From NCBI RefSeq assembly GCF_018449575.1, contig NZ_JAAVUT010000021.1:28153-92152 (forward strand): a DNA stretch of 64,000 bases, written 5' to 3'. Both the position numbers and the translations under genes were made by a program. This stretch comes from Sodalis sp. dw_96. Its GTDB lineage: Bacteria > Pseudomonadota > Gammaproteobacteria > Enterobacterales > Enterobacteriaceae. The notes under the pieces are model-generated. The model was not told the DNA's origin, searched no databases, and saw only the letters and a program-made list of their open reading frames with translations. Every line of letters begins with the position of its first letter. Within the stretch, counting starts at the first letter, position 1. Below, one piece after another: positions 10,775 through 20,667 of this stretch.

Positions 10775-12049
10775 ATGACAGATAAGCGCAAAGACGGTTC
10801 AGGAAAGCTGCTGTATTGCTCTTTCTGCGGTAAAAGCCAGCATGAGGTGCGGAAGCTGATCGCCGGGCCGTCAGTGTATATCTGCGATGAATGCGTCGAT
10901 TTATGCAATGACATTATTCGCGAAGAGATCAAGGAAGTTGCCCCGCACAGGGAACGCAGCGCGTTGCCGACGCCCCATGAAATTCGCCATCATCTGGACG
11001 ATTATGTTATCGGCCAGGAAAAAGCAAAAAAAGTCTTGGCGGTAGCGGTATATAACCATTACAAGCGCCTGCGCAACGGCGATACCACCAACGGTATCGA
11101 ACTGGGCAAGAGCAATATCCTATTGATCGGACCTACCGGCAGCGGCAAGACCCTGTTGGCGGAGACGCTGGCGCGTTTTCTGGATGTGCCTTTTACCATG
11201 GCGGATGCCACCACCCTTACCGAAGCGGGTTATGTCGGCGAGGATGTGGAAAACATCATTCAGAAACTGCTGCAAAAATGTGATTACGACGTGCAAAAAG
11301 CGCAGCGCGGTATTGTTTACATCGATGAAATCGACAAGATTTCCCGTAAATCGGATAATCCGTCCATTACCCGCGATGTATCCGGTGAAGGCGTCCAGCA
11401 GGCGCTGTTGAAACTGATTGAAGGGACCATTGCAGCGGTGCCGCCCCAGGGTGGCCGCAAGCATCCGCAGCAGGAATTTTTGCAGGTGGACACCTCGAAA
11501 ATCCTGTTTATCTGCGGCGGCGCGTTCGCCGGTCTCGACAAAGTGATTGAGCAGCGTATTGATACCGGACGCGGCATTGGTTTTAGCGCAACGGTTAAAG
11601 GCAGCGCCGAAAAGGCGTCTGAAGGCCAGTTGCTGACCAAGGTCGAACCGGAGGACCTGATTAAATTCGGCCTGATCCCTGAATTTATCGGTCGTCTGCC
11701 GGTGCTTGCCACGCTTAATGAACTGAGCGAGGACGCGTTGATTCAAATCCTGAAAGAGCCGAAAAATGCCTTAACCAAGCAGTACCAGGCATTATTCAAT
11801 CTGGAAGGGGTGGAGCTTGAGTTCCGCGACGAGGCGCTGACGGCCATTGCCAAAAAAGCCATGGCCCGCAAAACCGGCGCTCGCGGATTACGTTCCATTG
11901 TCGAGGGCGCGCTGCTGGATACCATGTATGAGCTGCCTTCGCAGGATAGCGTGGAAAAAGTGGTTATTGACGAATCGGTTATTGAAGGCCAATCGGAACC
12001 TTTATTGATTTATGGTAAACATGAGGCCCAGCAGGCTTCCGGTGAATAA
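10775..12049 (+). CDS. clpX: ATP-dependent unfoldase ClpX
   Basis: AAA+ hexamer that recognises ssrA-tagged and other substrates, unfolds them and feeds ClpP. 424 residues, identical in length to E. coli. Zinc-binding domain with Cys15, 18, 37 and 40; Walker A GPTGSGKT near 119-126; pore-1 loop GYVGE; Walker [12 protein letters not shown] loop (GIGFSATVK) for ClpP docking; sensor motif [10 protein letters not shown]. The ATG has AAAGAGG upstream. It forms the expected clpP-clpX pair. Confidence 0.97.
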   Translation: MTDKRKDGSGKLLYCSFCGKSQHEVRKLIAGPSVYICDECVDLCNDIIREEIKEVAPHRERSALPTPHEIRHHLDDYVIGQEKAKKVLAVAVYNHYKRLRNGDTTNGIELGKSNILLIGPTGSGKTLLAETLARFLDVPFTMADATTLTEAGYVGEDVENIIQKLLQKCDYDVQKAQRGIVYIDEIDKISRKSDNPSITRDVSGEGVQQALLKLIEGTIAAVPPQGGRKHPQQEFLQVDTSKILFICGGAFAGLDKVIEQRIDTGRGIGFSATVKGSAEKASEGQLLTKVEPEDLIKFGLIPEFIGRLPVLATLNELSEDALIQILKEPKNALTKQYQALFNLEGVELEFRDEALTAIAKKAMARKTGARGLRSIVEGALLDTMYELPSQDSVEKVVIDESVIEGQSEPLLIYGKHEAQQASGE

Positions 12050-12090
12050 TAGGCCGACAAGGTGCTGAAATAACGGCAAAGTGACCAAGG

Positions 12091-12117
12091 TGGGGGATTT
12101 AATCCCCCATTTGTTTT
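12091..12117 (+). terminator. Terminator after clpX
   Basis: Perfect dyad TGGGGGATTTAATCCCCCA (12091-12109) followed by TTTGTTTTT. Confidence 0.75.
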
Positions 12118-12132
12118 TCCATTATCTTGACC

Positions 12133-12160
12133 GTTGAATGTAAAAAAATTGCCCCCATAT
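12133..12160 (+). promoter_or_regulatory. Sigma-32 promoter for lon
   Basis: GTTGAAT at 12133-12139 and CCCCATAT at 12153-12160, 13-base spacer. The same layout and the CCCCATATACT core occur upstream of E. coli lon, a known heat-shock gene. Confidence 0.75.
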
Positions 12161-12247
12161 ACTCAAATACCTATTTGTTGAAACTGGCAAAAGCCGAGTT
12201 TTGCGAATCCCCTAAACCTGGCGGAAGCTAAACTAAGAGAGAGCTCT

Positions 12248-14608
12248 ATGAATGCTGAGCGTTCCGAACGCATAGAAATCCCCGTATTGCCTCTGCGCGA
12301 TGTGGTGGTCTATCCGCATATGGTCATCCCGCTGTTTGTCGGGCGGGAGAAATCGATTCGGTGCCTTGAAGCAGCCATGGATAGCGACAAAAAAATCATG
12401 CTGGTGGCGCAGAAAGAGGCCTCTACGGATGAACCGGGTATTAACGATCTTTTTTCAGTCGGGACCGTCTCTTCGATTCTCCAGATGCTGAAATTACCCG
12501 ACGGTACGGTAAAAGTACTGGTGGAGGGTTTACAGCGCGCCCGTATAACGACTTTGTCGGATAGCGGCGAACACTTTGCCGCCCAGGCTGAATATTTCGA
12601 AACCCCCGAAATAGACGAACGTGAACAAGAAGTGCTGGTGCGCACGGCGATAAATCAATTTGAGGGATACATCAAACTCAATAAAAAGATCCCGCCCGAA
12701 GTACTGACGTCTTTAAACAGTATTGATGATGCCGCCCGTTTGGCCGACACCATCGCCGCCCATATGCCGTTGAAATTGAGCGACAAGCAATCGGTTTTGG
12801 AAATGGCCGATATTACGGAACGGCTGGAATATCTGATGGCGATGATGGAATCGGAAATCGACCTGCTGCAGGTGGAAAAACGTATCCGTAACCGCGTCAA
12901 AAAGCAGATGGAAAAAAGTCAGCGCGAATATTATCTGAATGAGCAAATGAAAGCCATTCAGAAAGAATTGGGGGAAATGGACGATGCCCCCGATGAAAAC
13001 GAAGCGCTGAAACGCAAAATCGAAGCGGCAAAAATGCCAAAAGAGGCGCGTGAAAAAACCGAAGCGGAATTGCAAAAGCTAAAGATGATGTCGCCGATGT
13101 CCGCGGAAGCTACCGTGGTGCGTGGTTATATCGACTGGATGCTGTCGGTGCCTTGGCATGCGCGCACCAAGGTGAAAAAGGACCTGGTAAAGGCCCAGGA
13201 AATTCTGGACAAAGATCACTACGGTCTGGAACGGGTCAAGGAACGTATTCTCGAGTATCTGGCGGTACAAAGCCGGGTCAGCAAGATAAAAGGGCCGATT
13301 CTCTGCCTGGTGGGGCCGCCGGGGGTAGGTAAAACCTCCCTGGGTCAATCCATCGCCAGGGCCACCGGGCGCGAGTATGTGCGCATGGCGCTCGGCGGGG
13401 TGCGCGACGAGGCGGAAATCCGCGGTCACCGCCGGACCTACATCGGCTCAATGCCGGGTAAACTTATTCAGAAAATGTCCAAGGTCGGCGTGAAAAATCC
13501 GCTGTTCCTGCTGGATGAGATCGACAAAATGTCTTCGGATATGCGCGGCGATCCCTCTTCCGCACTGCTGGAAGTGCTGGATCCCGAACAGAACGTGGCG
13601 TTTAACGATCATTATCTGGAAGTGGATTACGACTTGTCCGACGTCATGTTCGTGGCAACGTCGAACTCCATGAATATCCCGGCGCCCTTGCTGGATCGTA
13701 TGGAAGTGATTCGCCTGTCGGGTTATACCGAAGACGAGAAGCTGAACATCGCCCGCGAACATCTGCTGCAAAAACAGATTGAACGCAACGCGTTGAAACC
13801 GGGCGAGCTGACGATTGAAGACAGCGCGCTGATTGGGATTATCCGTTATTACACCCGTGAAGCCGGGGTGCGTAATCTTGAACGGGAAATTTCCAAATTA
13901 TGCCGCAAGGCGGTGAAGACGCTGCTGATGGATAAGTCCATCAAGCATATTCATATCGACGGCGATAATCTCAAAGACTATCTGGGCGTGCAGCGTTTCG
14001 ACTATGGCCGCGCCGAAGGCGAAAACCGGGTCGGGCAAGTTACCGGCCTGGCCTGGACCGAAGTGGGCGGCGAGCTGCTGACCATTGAAACGGCCTGTGT
14101 GCCGGGCAAGGGCAAGCTCACCTATACCGGTTCGCTGGGCGAGGTGATGCAGGAGTCGATTCAGGCGGCGTTGACCGTGGTACGTTCCCGCGCGGATAAA
14201 TTGGGCATTACCGCCGATTTTTACGAAAAAAGGGATATCCATGTGCATGTGCCGGAAGGCGCGACGCCCAAAGATGGTCCCAGCGCAGGTATCGCCATGT
14301 GCACCGCCCTGGTTTCTTGCCTGACGGGTAATCCGGTACGGGCCAATGTCGCCATGACCGGTGAAATCACGTTGCGCGGCCAGGTGCTGCCCATCGGCGG
14401 TTTGAAGGAAAAACTGCTGGCGGCGCATCGCGGCGGGATTAAGACCGTTTTGATTCCGTACGAGAATAAACGTGATTTGGAAGACATGCCGGCGAATGTG
14501 ATTCGCGACCTGGATATCCATCCCGTTCAGCGTATCGACGAAGTGCTGACCTTAGCCTTGCAAAATTCACCTTTTGGCATGGAGATAGTCACCGCGGCGG
14601 CAAAATAG
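12248..14608 (+). CDS. lon: ATP-dependent protease La (Lon)
   Basis: Cytosolic AAA+ serine protease degrading misfolded proteins and regulators such as SulA and capsule activator RcsA. 786 residues against 784. N-terminal substrate domain, coiled coil around 200-300, Walker A GPPGVGKT near 356-363, Walker [10 protein letters not shown], and a C-terminal protease domain with the Ser679/Lys722 dyad in [10 protein letters not shown] and [12 protein letters not shown]. The alignment to E. coli is gap-free until the last residues. Confidence 0.97.
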   Translation: MNAERSERIEIPVLPLRDVVVYPHMVIPLFVGREKSIRCLEAAMDSDKKIMLVAQKEASTDEPGINDLFSVGTVSSILQMLKLPDGTVKVLVEGLQRARITTLSDSGEHFAAQAEYFETPEIDEREQEVLVRTAINQFEGYIKLNKKIPPEVLTSLNSIDDAARLADTIAAHMPLKLSDKQSVLEMADITERLEYLMAMMESEIDLLQVEKRIRNRVKKQMEKSQREYYLNEQMKAIQKELGEMDDAPDENEALKRKIEAAKMPKEAREKTEAELQKLKMMSPMSAEATVVRGYIDWMLSVPWHARTKVKKDLVKAQEILDKDHYGLERVKERILEYLAVQSRVSKIKGPILCLVGPPGVGKTSLGQSIARATGREYVRMALGGVRDEAEIRGHRRTYIGSMPGKLIQKMSKVGVKNPLFLLDEIDKMSSDMRGDPSSALLEVLDPEQNVAFNDHYLEVDYDLSDVMFVATSNSMNIPAPLLDRMEVIRLSGYTEDEKLNIAREHLLQKQIERNALKPGELTIEDSALIGIIRYYTREAGVRNLEREISKLCRKAVKTLLMDKSIKHIHIDGDNLKDYLGVQRFDYGRAEGENRVGQVTGLAWTEVGGELLTIETACVPGKGKLTYTGSLGEVMQESIQAALTVVRSRADKLGITADFYEKRDIHVHVPEGATPKDGPSAGIAMCTALVSCLTGNPVRANVAMTGEITLRGQVLPIGGLKEKLLAAHRGGIKTVLIPYENKRDLEDMPANVIRDLDIHPVQRIDEVLTLALQNSPFGMEIVTAAAK

Positions 14609-14638
14609 TGGCTTTATGTAACATATACCGTTAAAAAT

Positions 14639-14677
14639 AAGGCTGACAGGCGAAATCCCGCTTGCCAGCCTTTTTTT
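14639..14677 (+). terminator. Terminator after lon
   Basis: AAGGCTG/CAGCCTT outer stem with an imperfect inner stem, followed by seven T residues. Confidence 0.85.
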
Positions 14678-14820
14678 GTACCGTTAAGTTAGGTAGCTGT
14701 CTGGCCTGGTCGGTAATTGCGTTACACTTGCCAGTACATAACAGGCTTGGTATAACAGCTGCGCTGTCGCGTTTAAGGAAAATTCCGCCGCGACAAGAGA
14801 ATTTTAGAGGGGATGAATGA

Positions 14821-15093
14821 GTGAATAAGTCACAACTGATCGACAAAATTGCCGCAGGTGCTGATATTTCCAAAGCGGCTGCCGGACGTGCATTGGACGC
14901 AATTATTGGTTCCGTTACCGAAACCTTGCAACAGGGAGATGACGTTGCACTGGTCGGCTTCGGCACCTTTACGGTTCGCGAACGCTCTGCCCGTACCGGT
15001 CGTAATCCGCAAACCGGCAAAGAAATCAGTATTCCGGCAGCCAAAGTGCCCGGCTTCCGCGCCGGCAAGGGTTTGAAAGACGCTGTCAACTGA
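14821..15093 (+). CDS. hupB: DNA-binding protein HU-beta
   Basis: Nucleoid-associated histone-like protein that bends and wraps DNA as HU heterodimer or homodimer. 90 residues with the HU signature [21 protein letters not shown] and the DNA-inserting arm proline in [12 protein letters not shown]. It starts with GTG, as in E. coli, preceded by GAGGGGATGA. Conserved position between lon and ppiD. Confidence 0.97.
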   Translation: MNKSQLIDKIAAGADISKAAAGRALDAIIGSVTETLQQGDDVALVGFGTFTVRERSARTGRNPQTGKEISIPAAKVPGFRAGKGLKDAVN

Positions 15094-15161
15094 TTGTTGC
15101 ACCGTTGTTTTTTGCGTCAAACTATTACCTGACGCAAGTGAACGGGTAGGGTAGAATACAG

Positions 15162-15188
15162 GGCGCATCTTTTCGATGTGCCTTTTTT
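15162..15188 (+). terminator. Terminator after hupB
   Basis: GGCGCATC/GATGTGCC stem (one G-U) with a TTTTC loop, then six T residues. Confidence 0.8.
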
Positions 15189-15332
15189 GTTTTTGTTTTC
15201 TCCTGACTCAGGGTTAACGTTGTTGTCAGAGGAATAGCTTTAGCGCGCAGCCGCTCTCGGATGACGGCATGATAGCGGGATACCACCGCGGCGCAGGTTT
15301 TCATTCATTTTACAGCGGAGTGTTGTCACACT

Positions 15333-17213
15333 ATGATGGACAATTTACGCGCGGCCGCAAATCACGTCGTGCTCAAAATTATTCTGGCCATTGTCGCCAT
15401 TTCATTCGTGCTGACCGGGGTAGGCAACTATCTGATAGGCGGCGGCGGTGATTATGCCGCCAAGGTCAACGGTCAGCAGATCAGCCGTGCCCAGTTGGAG
15501 CAGGCGGTGCAAAATGAGCGCAATCGTCAGCAGGAATCCTTGGGCGACAGTTTTTCGGCGCTGGCGGGCAACGAAGGTTACATGCTCCAGATGCGGCGGC
15601 AGGTATTATCTCAGTTGATAGATGAAACTCTGCTGGATCAATATGCGCAAACCCTGGGGCTGGCGGCCAGCGACGAACAGATCAAAGAGTCTATTCTTGC
15701 CATCCCGGCGTTCAGGACCGACAACAAATTCGATAACGAAAAATATCGCTCGATCATCACTAACATGGGATTGACGCCGGATCAGTATGCGCAGCTGATG
15801 CGCAAACAGTTATTGACCCAGCAATTAATTCAAGGCATGGGGGGAACCGGTTTTATGCTGCCGGACGAAACCACCCGCTTGCTGTCGCTGGCAATCCAGG
15901 ATCGCAAAGCGCGTTTGGCGACGTTGAATATCGATACCCTTGTGGCCGCACAGACCGCGACCGATCAGGAAATCCAGGACACTTACAATCAGAACAAAAA
16001 TACTTACGTCCTGCCTGAATCCTTCAAAGTCTCCTACATCCCCCTGGACGCCGCCTCGATGATGGATAAAACCACCGTCAGCGACGCCGAGGTACAGGCC
16101 TATTACGATCAGCACAAAGATCAGTTCACCCAGCAGGCCCGCAAACATTACAGCATTATACAAAGCAAAACCGAGGCCGATGCGAAAGGCATCCTGGTCC
16201 AGTTGCAGCAAGGGGCGGATTTCGCCACCCTGGCAAAACAGAAATCCACCGATGTGATTTCGGCCAAGAAAGGCGGCGATATTGGCTGGATGGAACAGGA
16301 CTCCACCGTTGATGAGCTTAAACAGGCCAATCTGAACGATAAAGGGCAGCTTTCCGGCGTTATCACGTCGTCGGTGGGGTACTTAATCGCCAGGCTGGAC
16401 GATGTGCAACCGGCGCAGGTAAAGCCCCTGGCGGAAGTGCATGACAGCGTCGCGACCAAAGTGAAGCAGGAGAAAGCGGTTGATGCTTATTATGCCTTGC
16501 AGCAAAAAGTGAGCGATGCCGCCAGCAACGATAATGAGTCGCTGGCCTCGGCGGAAACCGCCGCCGGCACCAAGGCGATTGAAACCGACTGGTTCAGCCG
16601 CGACAGCGTTCCGGCCGCCCTGAGTTTTGATCCGGTGAAACAGGTGATCTTCGATGGATCCCTGTTGGGCGCCAACGGTGCCCCCGGCAATAATTCCGAT
16701 GTCATTACGGTGGACGGCGATCGGGCCTTCATTGTGCGTATCGCCGAGCATAAGCCGGAGGCCATCAAATCGCTGGATACGGTTCGCCCGCAGGTGGAAC
16801 AGCAGGTTAAACGCCAGAAGGCCGCACAGCAGGCCCGCGTGGACGCCGAGAAAATCCTGATGGCGCTAAAGCAGGGCAAAGGCGACGATGCCTTGAAGGC
16901 GGCGAACCTGGCGTTTGGCGGACCTCAGACCTTCGATTCCACCCGGCAAAACGACCGGTTGAGTCAAGCGGTCTTTACCCTGCCGCAACCGCAGCCGAAT
17001 AAATCCTCCTACGGCCTCTCCGAGGATGAAAAAGGCAACATTGTGCTGCTGGCTCTCGATGAAGTCGTCCCGCGTAAACTTGACGATCAGCAGCGCAGCC
17101 TGTTTGTCGGCCAGTTGAATCAAGGTATGACCGGCGTCACATTCGATGCGCTGCTGAATAACCTGCGCAGTGAAGCCAAAATCAAACTGGGCAATGCCGC
17201 ACAAATGCAATAG
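15333..17213 (+). CDS. ppiD: Periplasmic folding chaperone PpiD
   Basis: Inner-membrane-anchored periplasmic chaperone at the SecYEG exit. 626 residues against 623. A cytoplasmic N-terminus is followed by one membrane helix (about 16-34, VVLKIILAIVAISFVLTGV), a SurA-like N-terminal region, and a parvulin domain about 266-360 (YSIIQSKTEADAKGILVQL, GDIGWMEQDS). The parvulin domain of PpiD is catalytically weak or inactive in E. coli. The ribosome site is poor: CGGAG lies about 15 bases upstream, and the second Met codon is an alternative start. Confidence 0.95.
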   Translation: MMDNLRAAANHVVLKIILAIVAISFVLTGVGNYLIGGGGDYAAKVNGQQISRAQLEQAVQNERNRQQESLGDSFSALAGNEGYMLQMRRQVLSQLIDETLLDQYAQTLGLAASDEQIKESILAIPAFRTDNKFDNEKYRSIITNMGLTPDQYAQLMRKQLLTQQLIQGMGGTGFMLPDETTRLLSLAIQDRKARLATLNIDTLVAAQTATDQEIQDTYNQNKNTYVLPESFKVSYIPLDAASMMDKTTVSDAEVQAYYDQHKDQFTQQARKHYSIIQSKTEADAKGILVQLQQGADFATLAKQKSTDVISAKKGGDIGWMEQDSTVDELKQANLNDKGQLSGVITSSVGYLIARLDDVQPAQVKPLAEVHDSVATKVKQEKAVDAYYALQQKVSDAASNDNESLASAETAAGTKAIETDWFSRDSVPAALSFDPVKQVIFDGSLLGANGAPGNNSDVITVDGDRAFIVRIAEHKPEAIKSLDTVRPQVEQQVKRQKAAQQARVDAEKILMALKQGKGDDALKAANLAFGGPQTFDSTRQNDRLSQAVFTLPQPQPNKSSYGLSEDEKGNIVLLALDEVVPRKLDDQQRSLFVGQLNQGMTGVTFDALLNNLRSEAKIKLGNAAQMQ

Positions 17214-17250
17214 CGGTCATAAAAATCCCGCATACAATGTAATAACAGAA

Positions 17251-17270
17251 GGCCCCGCAAGGGGCCTTTT
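17251..17270 (+). terminator. Terminator after ppiD
   Basis: GGCCCC/GGGGCC stem with GCAA loop, then TTTT. Confidence 0.75.
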
Positions 17271-17352
17271 GCATCTTCGATATTCCCCGGTTGTTCCTTT
17301 CTCCCCGCTCGGGCATTCTGCCTTCCGTGCAAACAAACAAGGAGAAAGCACA

Positions 17353-17994
17353 ATGACGACATCATGGAAACGCACCCTCGGTATTATTCTGTCCACTGGT
17401 TTATTTATCATGCCCCTCGGCGCCTATGCAACGGTGGAGGGAGAACAGGATACGACGGTCAGCGCCGCTACCGATGCTCTTAGTGACAACGGGCCAGGGA
17501 ACAGCGGTACCGAACTGACGCGTTATGACTCACTCGAAGGCGCTGAACGTCCTGCCTCAAACGAGGAAGACAACCCGACGAAGGCCGCTGAAGATCGGGT
17601 CATTACCCAAACGGAGGAAGTCGCCGGTCATGATGCCGATTCGCCACCGACGGATTCACAACCGGCGGAGGCTCGGCAGGACGTCACTGAGGGCAAGACT
17701 GAGGACAAGTCCGTTCAAACCGATGTCGCGGTGGAAAAGAGTGAACCTGCCGATAAGGCTGGCAACGTCGACAGCACCGCTGATGACGGGGATGAAAACG
17801 AAAAGGTCAATATCAATACCGCCACCGAAGATGAATTGGTGGAGGCGTTAAAAGGGATCGGCCCATCCAAAGCCAGGGAAATTATCAAGTATCGTGACAA
17901 ACACGGCCCTTTCAAAAAGGTCGATCAGCTGAAAAAAGTCAAAGGCATTGGGCCTTCCACTTATGCGGACATTAAATCCCAGCTAGAGCTCTGA
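17353..17994 (+). CDS. ybaV: ComEA/YbaV-type helix-hairpin-helix protein with long acidic linker
   Basis: Predicted exported DNA-binding protein. 213 residues, against about 123 in E. coli YbaV. Signal peptide with cleavage near AYA-T (residue 26); then about 124 residues rich in Asp, Glu, Thr, Ser and Pro with no recognisable fold; then a C-terminal tandem helix-hairpin-helix (151-213) with VNINTATEDELVEALKGIG and KVKGIGPSTYADI. The ATG at 17353 has AAGGAGAAAG upstream; the longer open frame from 17170 is rejected because it crosses the ppiD stop and terminator. ComEA homologues bind incoming DNA during competence; a role here is inference. Position after ppiD matches E. coli ybaV. Confidence 0.85.
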   Translation: MTTSWKRTLGIILSTGLFIMPLGAYATVEGEQDTTVSAATDALSDNGPGNSGTELTRYDSLEGAERPASNEEDNPTKAAEDRVITQTEEVAGHDADSPPTDSQPAEARQDVTEGKTEDKSVQTDVAVEKSEPADKAGNVDSTADDGDENEKVNINTATEDELVEALKGIGPSKAREIIKYRDKHGPFKKVDQLKKVKGIGPSTYADIKSQLEL

Positions 17995-18009
17995 TTTAAA
18001 AGCGGAACT

Positions 18010-18049
18010 GCGGGTTCTCACGACGACGTCATCGGGAGAACCCGCTTAT
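18010..18049 (+). terminator. Terminator after the ybaV-type gene
   Basis: Perfect 10-bp stem GCGGGTTCTC/GAGAACCCGC with a 16-base loop, followed by a weak T run (TTATT). Confidence 0.6.
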
Positions 18050-18206
18050 TCATGAGGATTAAAAAAGTTAATTTATTGATTTTAAAGATTATCTGGCCTA
18101 TAAGTTATTAAGAAACTTTTTTATATTCGATTAAAATGTATTTTCTCAATATGTCGCAATTTTTTGACAATAATATTAAATTTTTATGACAGTCTGGACA
18201 ACCGGA

Positions 18207-18226
18207 ACTAACTTTCCTAAGTTAGT
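18207..18226. promoter_or_regulatory. Inverted repeat upstream of the RHH gene (candidate operator)
   Basis: Perfect 8-bp inverted repeat ACTAACTT-TCCT-AAGTTAGT, 26 bases before the start codon of the small ribbon-helix-helix gene. An AT-rich promoter-like stretch with TTGACA lies upstream around 18165. Self-repression through such a palindrome is typical of RHH regulators; function here is inferred. Confidence 0.5.
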
Positions 18227-18252
18227 GGCTCTTCTATGAATAGGAAAGCACG

Positions 18253-18534
18253 ATGAGTGAGACAGCTAACTTAACGATCAAACTTCCTCTGCAACTCAAG
18301 GAAAGAATTAAAGCCTTGGCAGAGAGCAATAGCGTTTCCATGAGTGCAGAAATAGGCGCAAGGCTGGAACGCAGCCTGAGTGAAGACAGCACTCCGCCAA
18401 AGGAGCACGTTGCTGCTGATGTCGATAATCAGCACACCCAAGAAATTACTGAACAGCCCTTTACCAGTAGTGAAGTGAAAAAACTTCGTGCGTTGCTTAA
18501 TGTCGCTCCCAAAAAGAAATCCAAGAAAAAATAG
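18253..18534 (+). CDS. Arc-type ribbon-helix-helix DNA-binding protein
   Basis: 93-residue small protein. Residues about 5-45 (NLTIKLPLQLKERIKALAE ... MSAEIGARLERSL) match the Arc/MetJ ribbon-helix-helix fold: an alternating beta strand followed by two helices. The middle is acidic and the last seven residues are KKKSKKK. AGGAAAG lies 9 bases before the ATG. It has lower GC than its neighbours, stands alone, and sits where E. coli has ybaW. Target genes are unknown; the adjacent inverted repeat suggests autoregulation. It could be phage-derived, but I see no other phage gene nearby. Confidence 0.8.
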   Translation: MSETANLTIKLPLQLKERIKALAESNSVSMSAEIGARLERSLSEDSTPPKEHVAADVDNQHTQEITEQPFTSSEVKKLRALLNVAPKKKSKKK

Positions 18535-18625
18535 TATTTTCCCGTTTACGTCTTTGGTCGTTTATTAATTGATATATTCAGGCACAGAGGGAGTCGGCTG
18601 GTCCCTCTGACCCGATAAGATGCCG

Positions 18626-19327
18626 TTAACCCGTCAGACCGGTTTTACGTTTCATTTCAGCGCCGACCCGTTCCGGATCCTGTTGATATTCTGCCAATCC
18701 CCTGGCCCGCAAATGGCAGGCGGCACACTCGCCGCAGCCGTCGCCTTTGATACCGTTGTAACATGTCAGCGTGTCGTGGCGGATCTTGTCCAATTGATGA
18801 TAATAATCCGCCAGTGCCCAGGTTTCCGCCTTGTTCAGCCACATAAGCGGCGTTTTGAACTGAATATCCCGCGCCATGCCTAGCTTGACCGCCTGGTTCA
18901 TCGCTTGCACAAATTCGTCGCGGCAATCGGGATAACCGGAAAAGTCCGTTTCGCACACGCCGGTAATCACCGTTTGCGCACCGACCTGGTAAGCATAGAT
19001 GGATGCCAGGGTGAGAAAAAGAATGTTGCGTCCCGGCACAAAGGTGGAGGGCAATGCGTCGCCGGTGGAATCGTCGTAATGGGGAAGCGGGATATTATCC
19101 CGGGTCAGGCTGCTTACCGCCAAGGCATTGAGCAATCCGGCGTCGATCACCTTATGGACTCGGGCACCCAGTTCCTGCGCCAACTGGCGGGCAATGTCGA
19201 TTTCAGCCCGGTGGCGCTGGCCATAATCAAAGGTTATACAATGGACTTCATCATATAACGTCAGTGCCTGTATCAGGCAGGTTGTGGAATCCTGCCCGCC
19301 GCTAAAAACCACCACAGCTCGTTTCAT
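18626..19327 (-). CDS. queC: 7-cyano-7-deazaguanine (preQ0) synthase
   Basis: ATP- and zinc-dependent enzyme that converts 7-carboxy-7-deazaguanine plus ammonia to preQ0 in queuosine biosynthesis. 233 residues from [15 protein letters not shown] against 231. The PP-loop SGGQDST is at 9-15; the zinc ligands are the four Cys of [17 protein letters not shown] near the C-terminus. A GTG just before the ATG extends the frame by one codon; I use the ATG to match the family. E. coli queC lies in the same region. Confidence 0.96.
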   Translation of the reverse strand: MKRAVVVFSGGQDSTTCLIQALTLYDEVHCITFDYGQRHRAEIDIARQLAQELGARVHKVIDAGLLNALAVSSLTRDNIPLPHYDDSTGDALPSTFVPGRNILFLTLASIYAYQVGAQTVITGVCETDFSGYPDCRDEFVQAMNQAVKLGMARDIQFKTPLMWLNKAETWALADYYHQLDKIRHDTLTCYNGIKGDGCGECAACHLRARGLAEYQQDPERVGAEMKRKTGLTG

Positions 19328-19382
19328 CACTGGACTCGTTGCATCCGAATTTAAAAGGATATGTTACTGCCTTCTCTGTGCC

Positions 19383-19485
19383 GGGCATAGCCGTAATCCC
19401 ACGGATCGAGCCTCCTGGGATGGATTCACGGCAGGTTTGCCATTTAGCTATGATCTGGCATCCTGTCCCGACCGGCACTTTGTCA
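19383..19485. repeat. Interspersed palindromic repeat, diverged copy
   Basis: Shares GGATCGAGCCTCC, GGGATGGATTCACGGC and CACTTTGTCA, in the same order and spacing, with the repeat at 44339-44485. The right half is well conserved and ends in TTTGTCA; the left half is degenerate. It lies between the start of queC and the end of the upstream PLP gene. Confidence 0.6.
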
Positions 19486-19514
19486 ACAAGCTCAACGCGT
19501 TTATCCCGGGGCAA

Positions 19515-20555
19515 CTATAGATCACGTAATCGTTGCAGCCAGGGGGCAATATCACCGATATGCTCACGTACCCACTCCCGGTTGTAATAAGTATCCTGAT
19601 AACGTTCGCCGCTGTCGCACAAGGGCGTCACGATGGCGCCTTGACGTCCTTGCGCCCGCATCTCTTGCGCCAATTGCATTACGGCCCACATATTGGTGCC
19701 GGTGGATCCCCCGACCCGACGGCCCAAAATCGGTTCCAGCCAATAAAGGGCGGCGATGCTGGCGGCGTCGGGAACCCGGATCATCCGGTGGATAACATCG
19801 GCAATAAAAGAAGGTTCAACCCGCGGTCGTCCTATTCCTTCAATGCGCCCTGCCTGCTTCCCGGTGAGCAGGGGATCACGCTGATGATAATAATCATAGA
19901 ATACCGAATGTTCAGGATCGGCCACCACCAGACGGGTATCCTTTCCCTGATAGCGGATATACCGCCCAAGGGTGGCCGACGTACCGCCGGTACCCGCGCT
20001 CATCACAATATAGTCCGGTTCGGCGAACGGCTCACGGGACATCTGCCGGAAGATACTTTCGGCAATATTGTTATTGCCCCTCCAATCAGTGGCCCGTTCG
20101 GCATAGGTGAACTGGTCCATATAATGACCATTCAATTCCCCGGCAAGCCTCTTGGCCTCATCATAAATCAGGCCGCTGTGCCCGACAAAGTGGCAGCGTC
20201 CGCCATAAAAGGCAATTTGTTCTATTTTTCGCTTGGCGGTGCACTCGGGCATTACCGCGATAAACGGCAGACCCAGTAGCCGTGCGAAGTAGGCTTCGGA
20301 TACCGCCGTGCTGCCGGAAGAGGCTTCAATCACCGGCCGGTTCTGTTTAATCCAGCCGTTGCATAAACCGTATAAAAACAGGGAGCGGGCTAAACGGTGT
20401 TTCAGGCTGCCGGAAGGGTGGGTGCTTTCATCCTTTAAATAGAAAAAAATGCCGGGAAATGACGGTAGCTCAAAGCGTATCAAATGTGTATCGGCCGAAC
20501 GCTGGAAGTCAGCCTGTATATCGCTGATAGCCTGTTTAACCCACTGCTGGTCCAT
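19515..20555 (-). CDS. PLP-dependent cysteine synthase-family enzyme (probable cysteine desulfhydrase)
   Basis: 346 residues of the fold-type II PLP family (cysteine synthase/cystathionine beta-synthase). The PLP lysine is Lys52 in [11 protein letters not shown]; the substrate-binding loop SSGST is at 80-84; the phosphate-binding loop GTGGTSAT is at 188-195. It is divergent from the DecR-type regulator, an arrangement that in relatives (CcdA/CcdR of Pantoea, from memory) links a cysteine-inducible cysteine-degrading enzyme to its activator. I therefore favour cysteine desulfhydrase over biosynthesis; a cysteine synthase role cannot be excluded from sequence alone. Confidence 0.75.
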   Translation of the reverse strand: MDQQWVKQAISDIQADFQRSADTHLIRFELPSFPGIFFYLKDESTHPSGSLKHRLARSLFLYGLCNGWIKQNRPVIEASSGSTAVSEAYFARLLGLPFIAVMPECTAKRKIEQIAFYGGRCHFVGHSGLIYDEAKRLAGELNGHYMDQFTYAERATDWRGNNNIAESIFRQMSREPFAEPDYIVMSAGTGGTSATLGRYIRYQGKDTRLVVADPEHSVFYDYYHQRDPLLTGKQAGRIEGIGRPRVEPSFIADVIHRMIRVPDAASIAALYWLEPILGRRVGGSTGTNMWAVMQLAQEMRAQGRQGAIVTPLCDSGERYQDTYYNREWVREHIGDIAPWLQRLRDL

Positions 20556-20626
20556 ATTATCCCCCGAATCTTGTTGGCAACAGCATAACGGGGACGGGGG
20601 AAAAAAGGATTGCCTTTTTCACCCTG

Positions 20627-20638
20627 ATAACGTGTTAT
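20627..20638. promoter_or_regulatory. Near-palindrome in the divergent regulator/enzyme intergenic region
   Basis: ATAACGTGTTAT, an almost perfect 12-base dyad, in the 112-base gap between the PLP gene and decR; another dyad AAAAAGG-ATTG-CCTTTTT lies just upstream (about 20602-20619). Either could be a DecR site; assignment is by position only. Confidence 0.35.
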
Positions 20639-20667
20639 GAGAGAATACTTTTCTCCCTAAGCATGCC

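Noticed and set aside
18585..18609. CAGAGGGA/TCCCTCTG hairpin as a terminator for the RHH gene
   Set aside because: The 8-bp stem is real but neither strand has a T run after it, so I do not call it a terminator.
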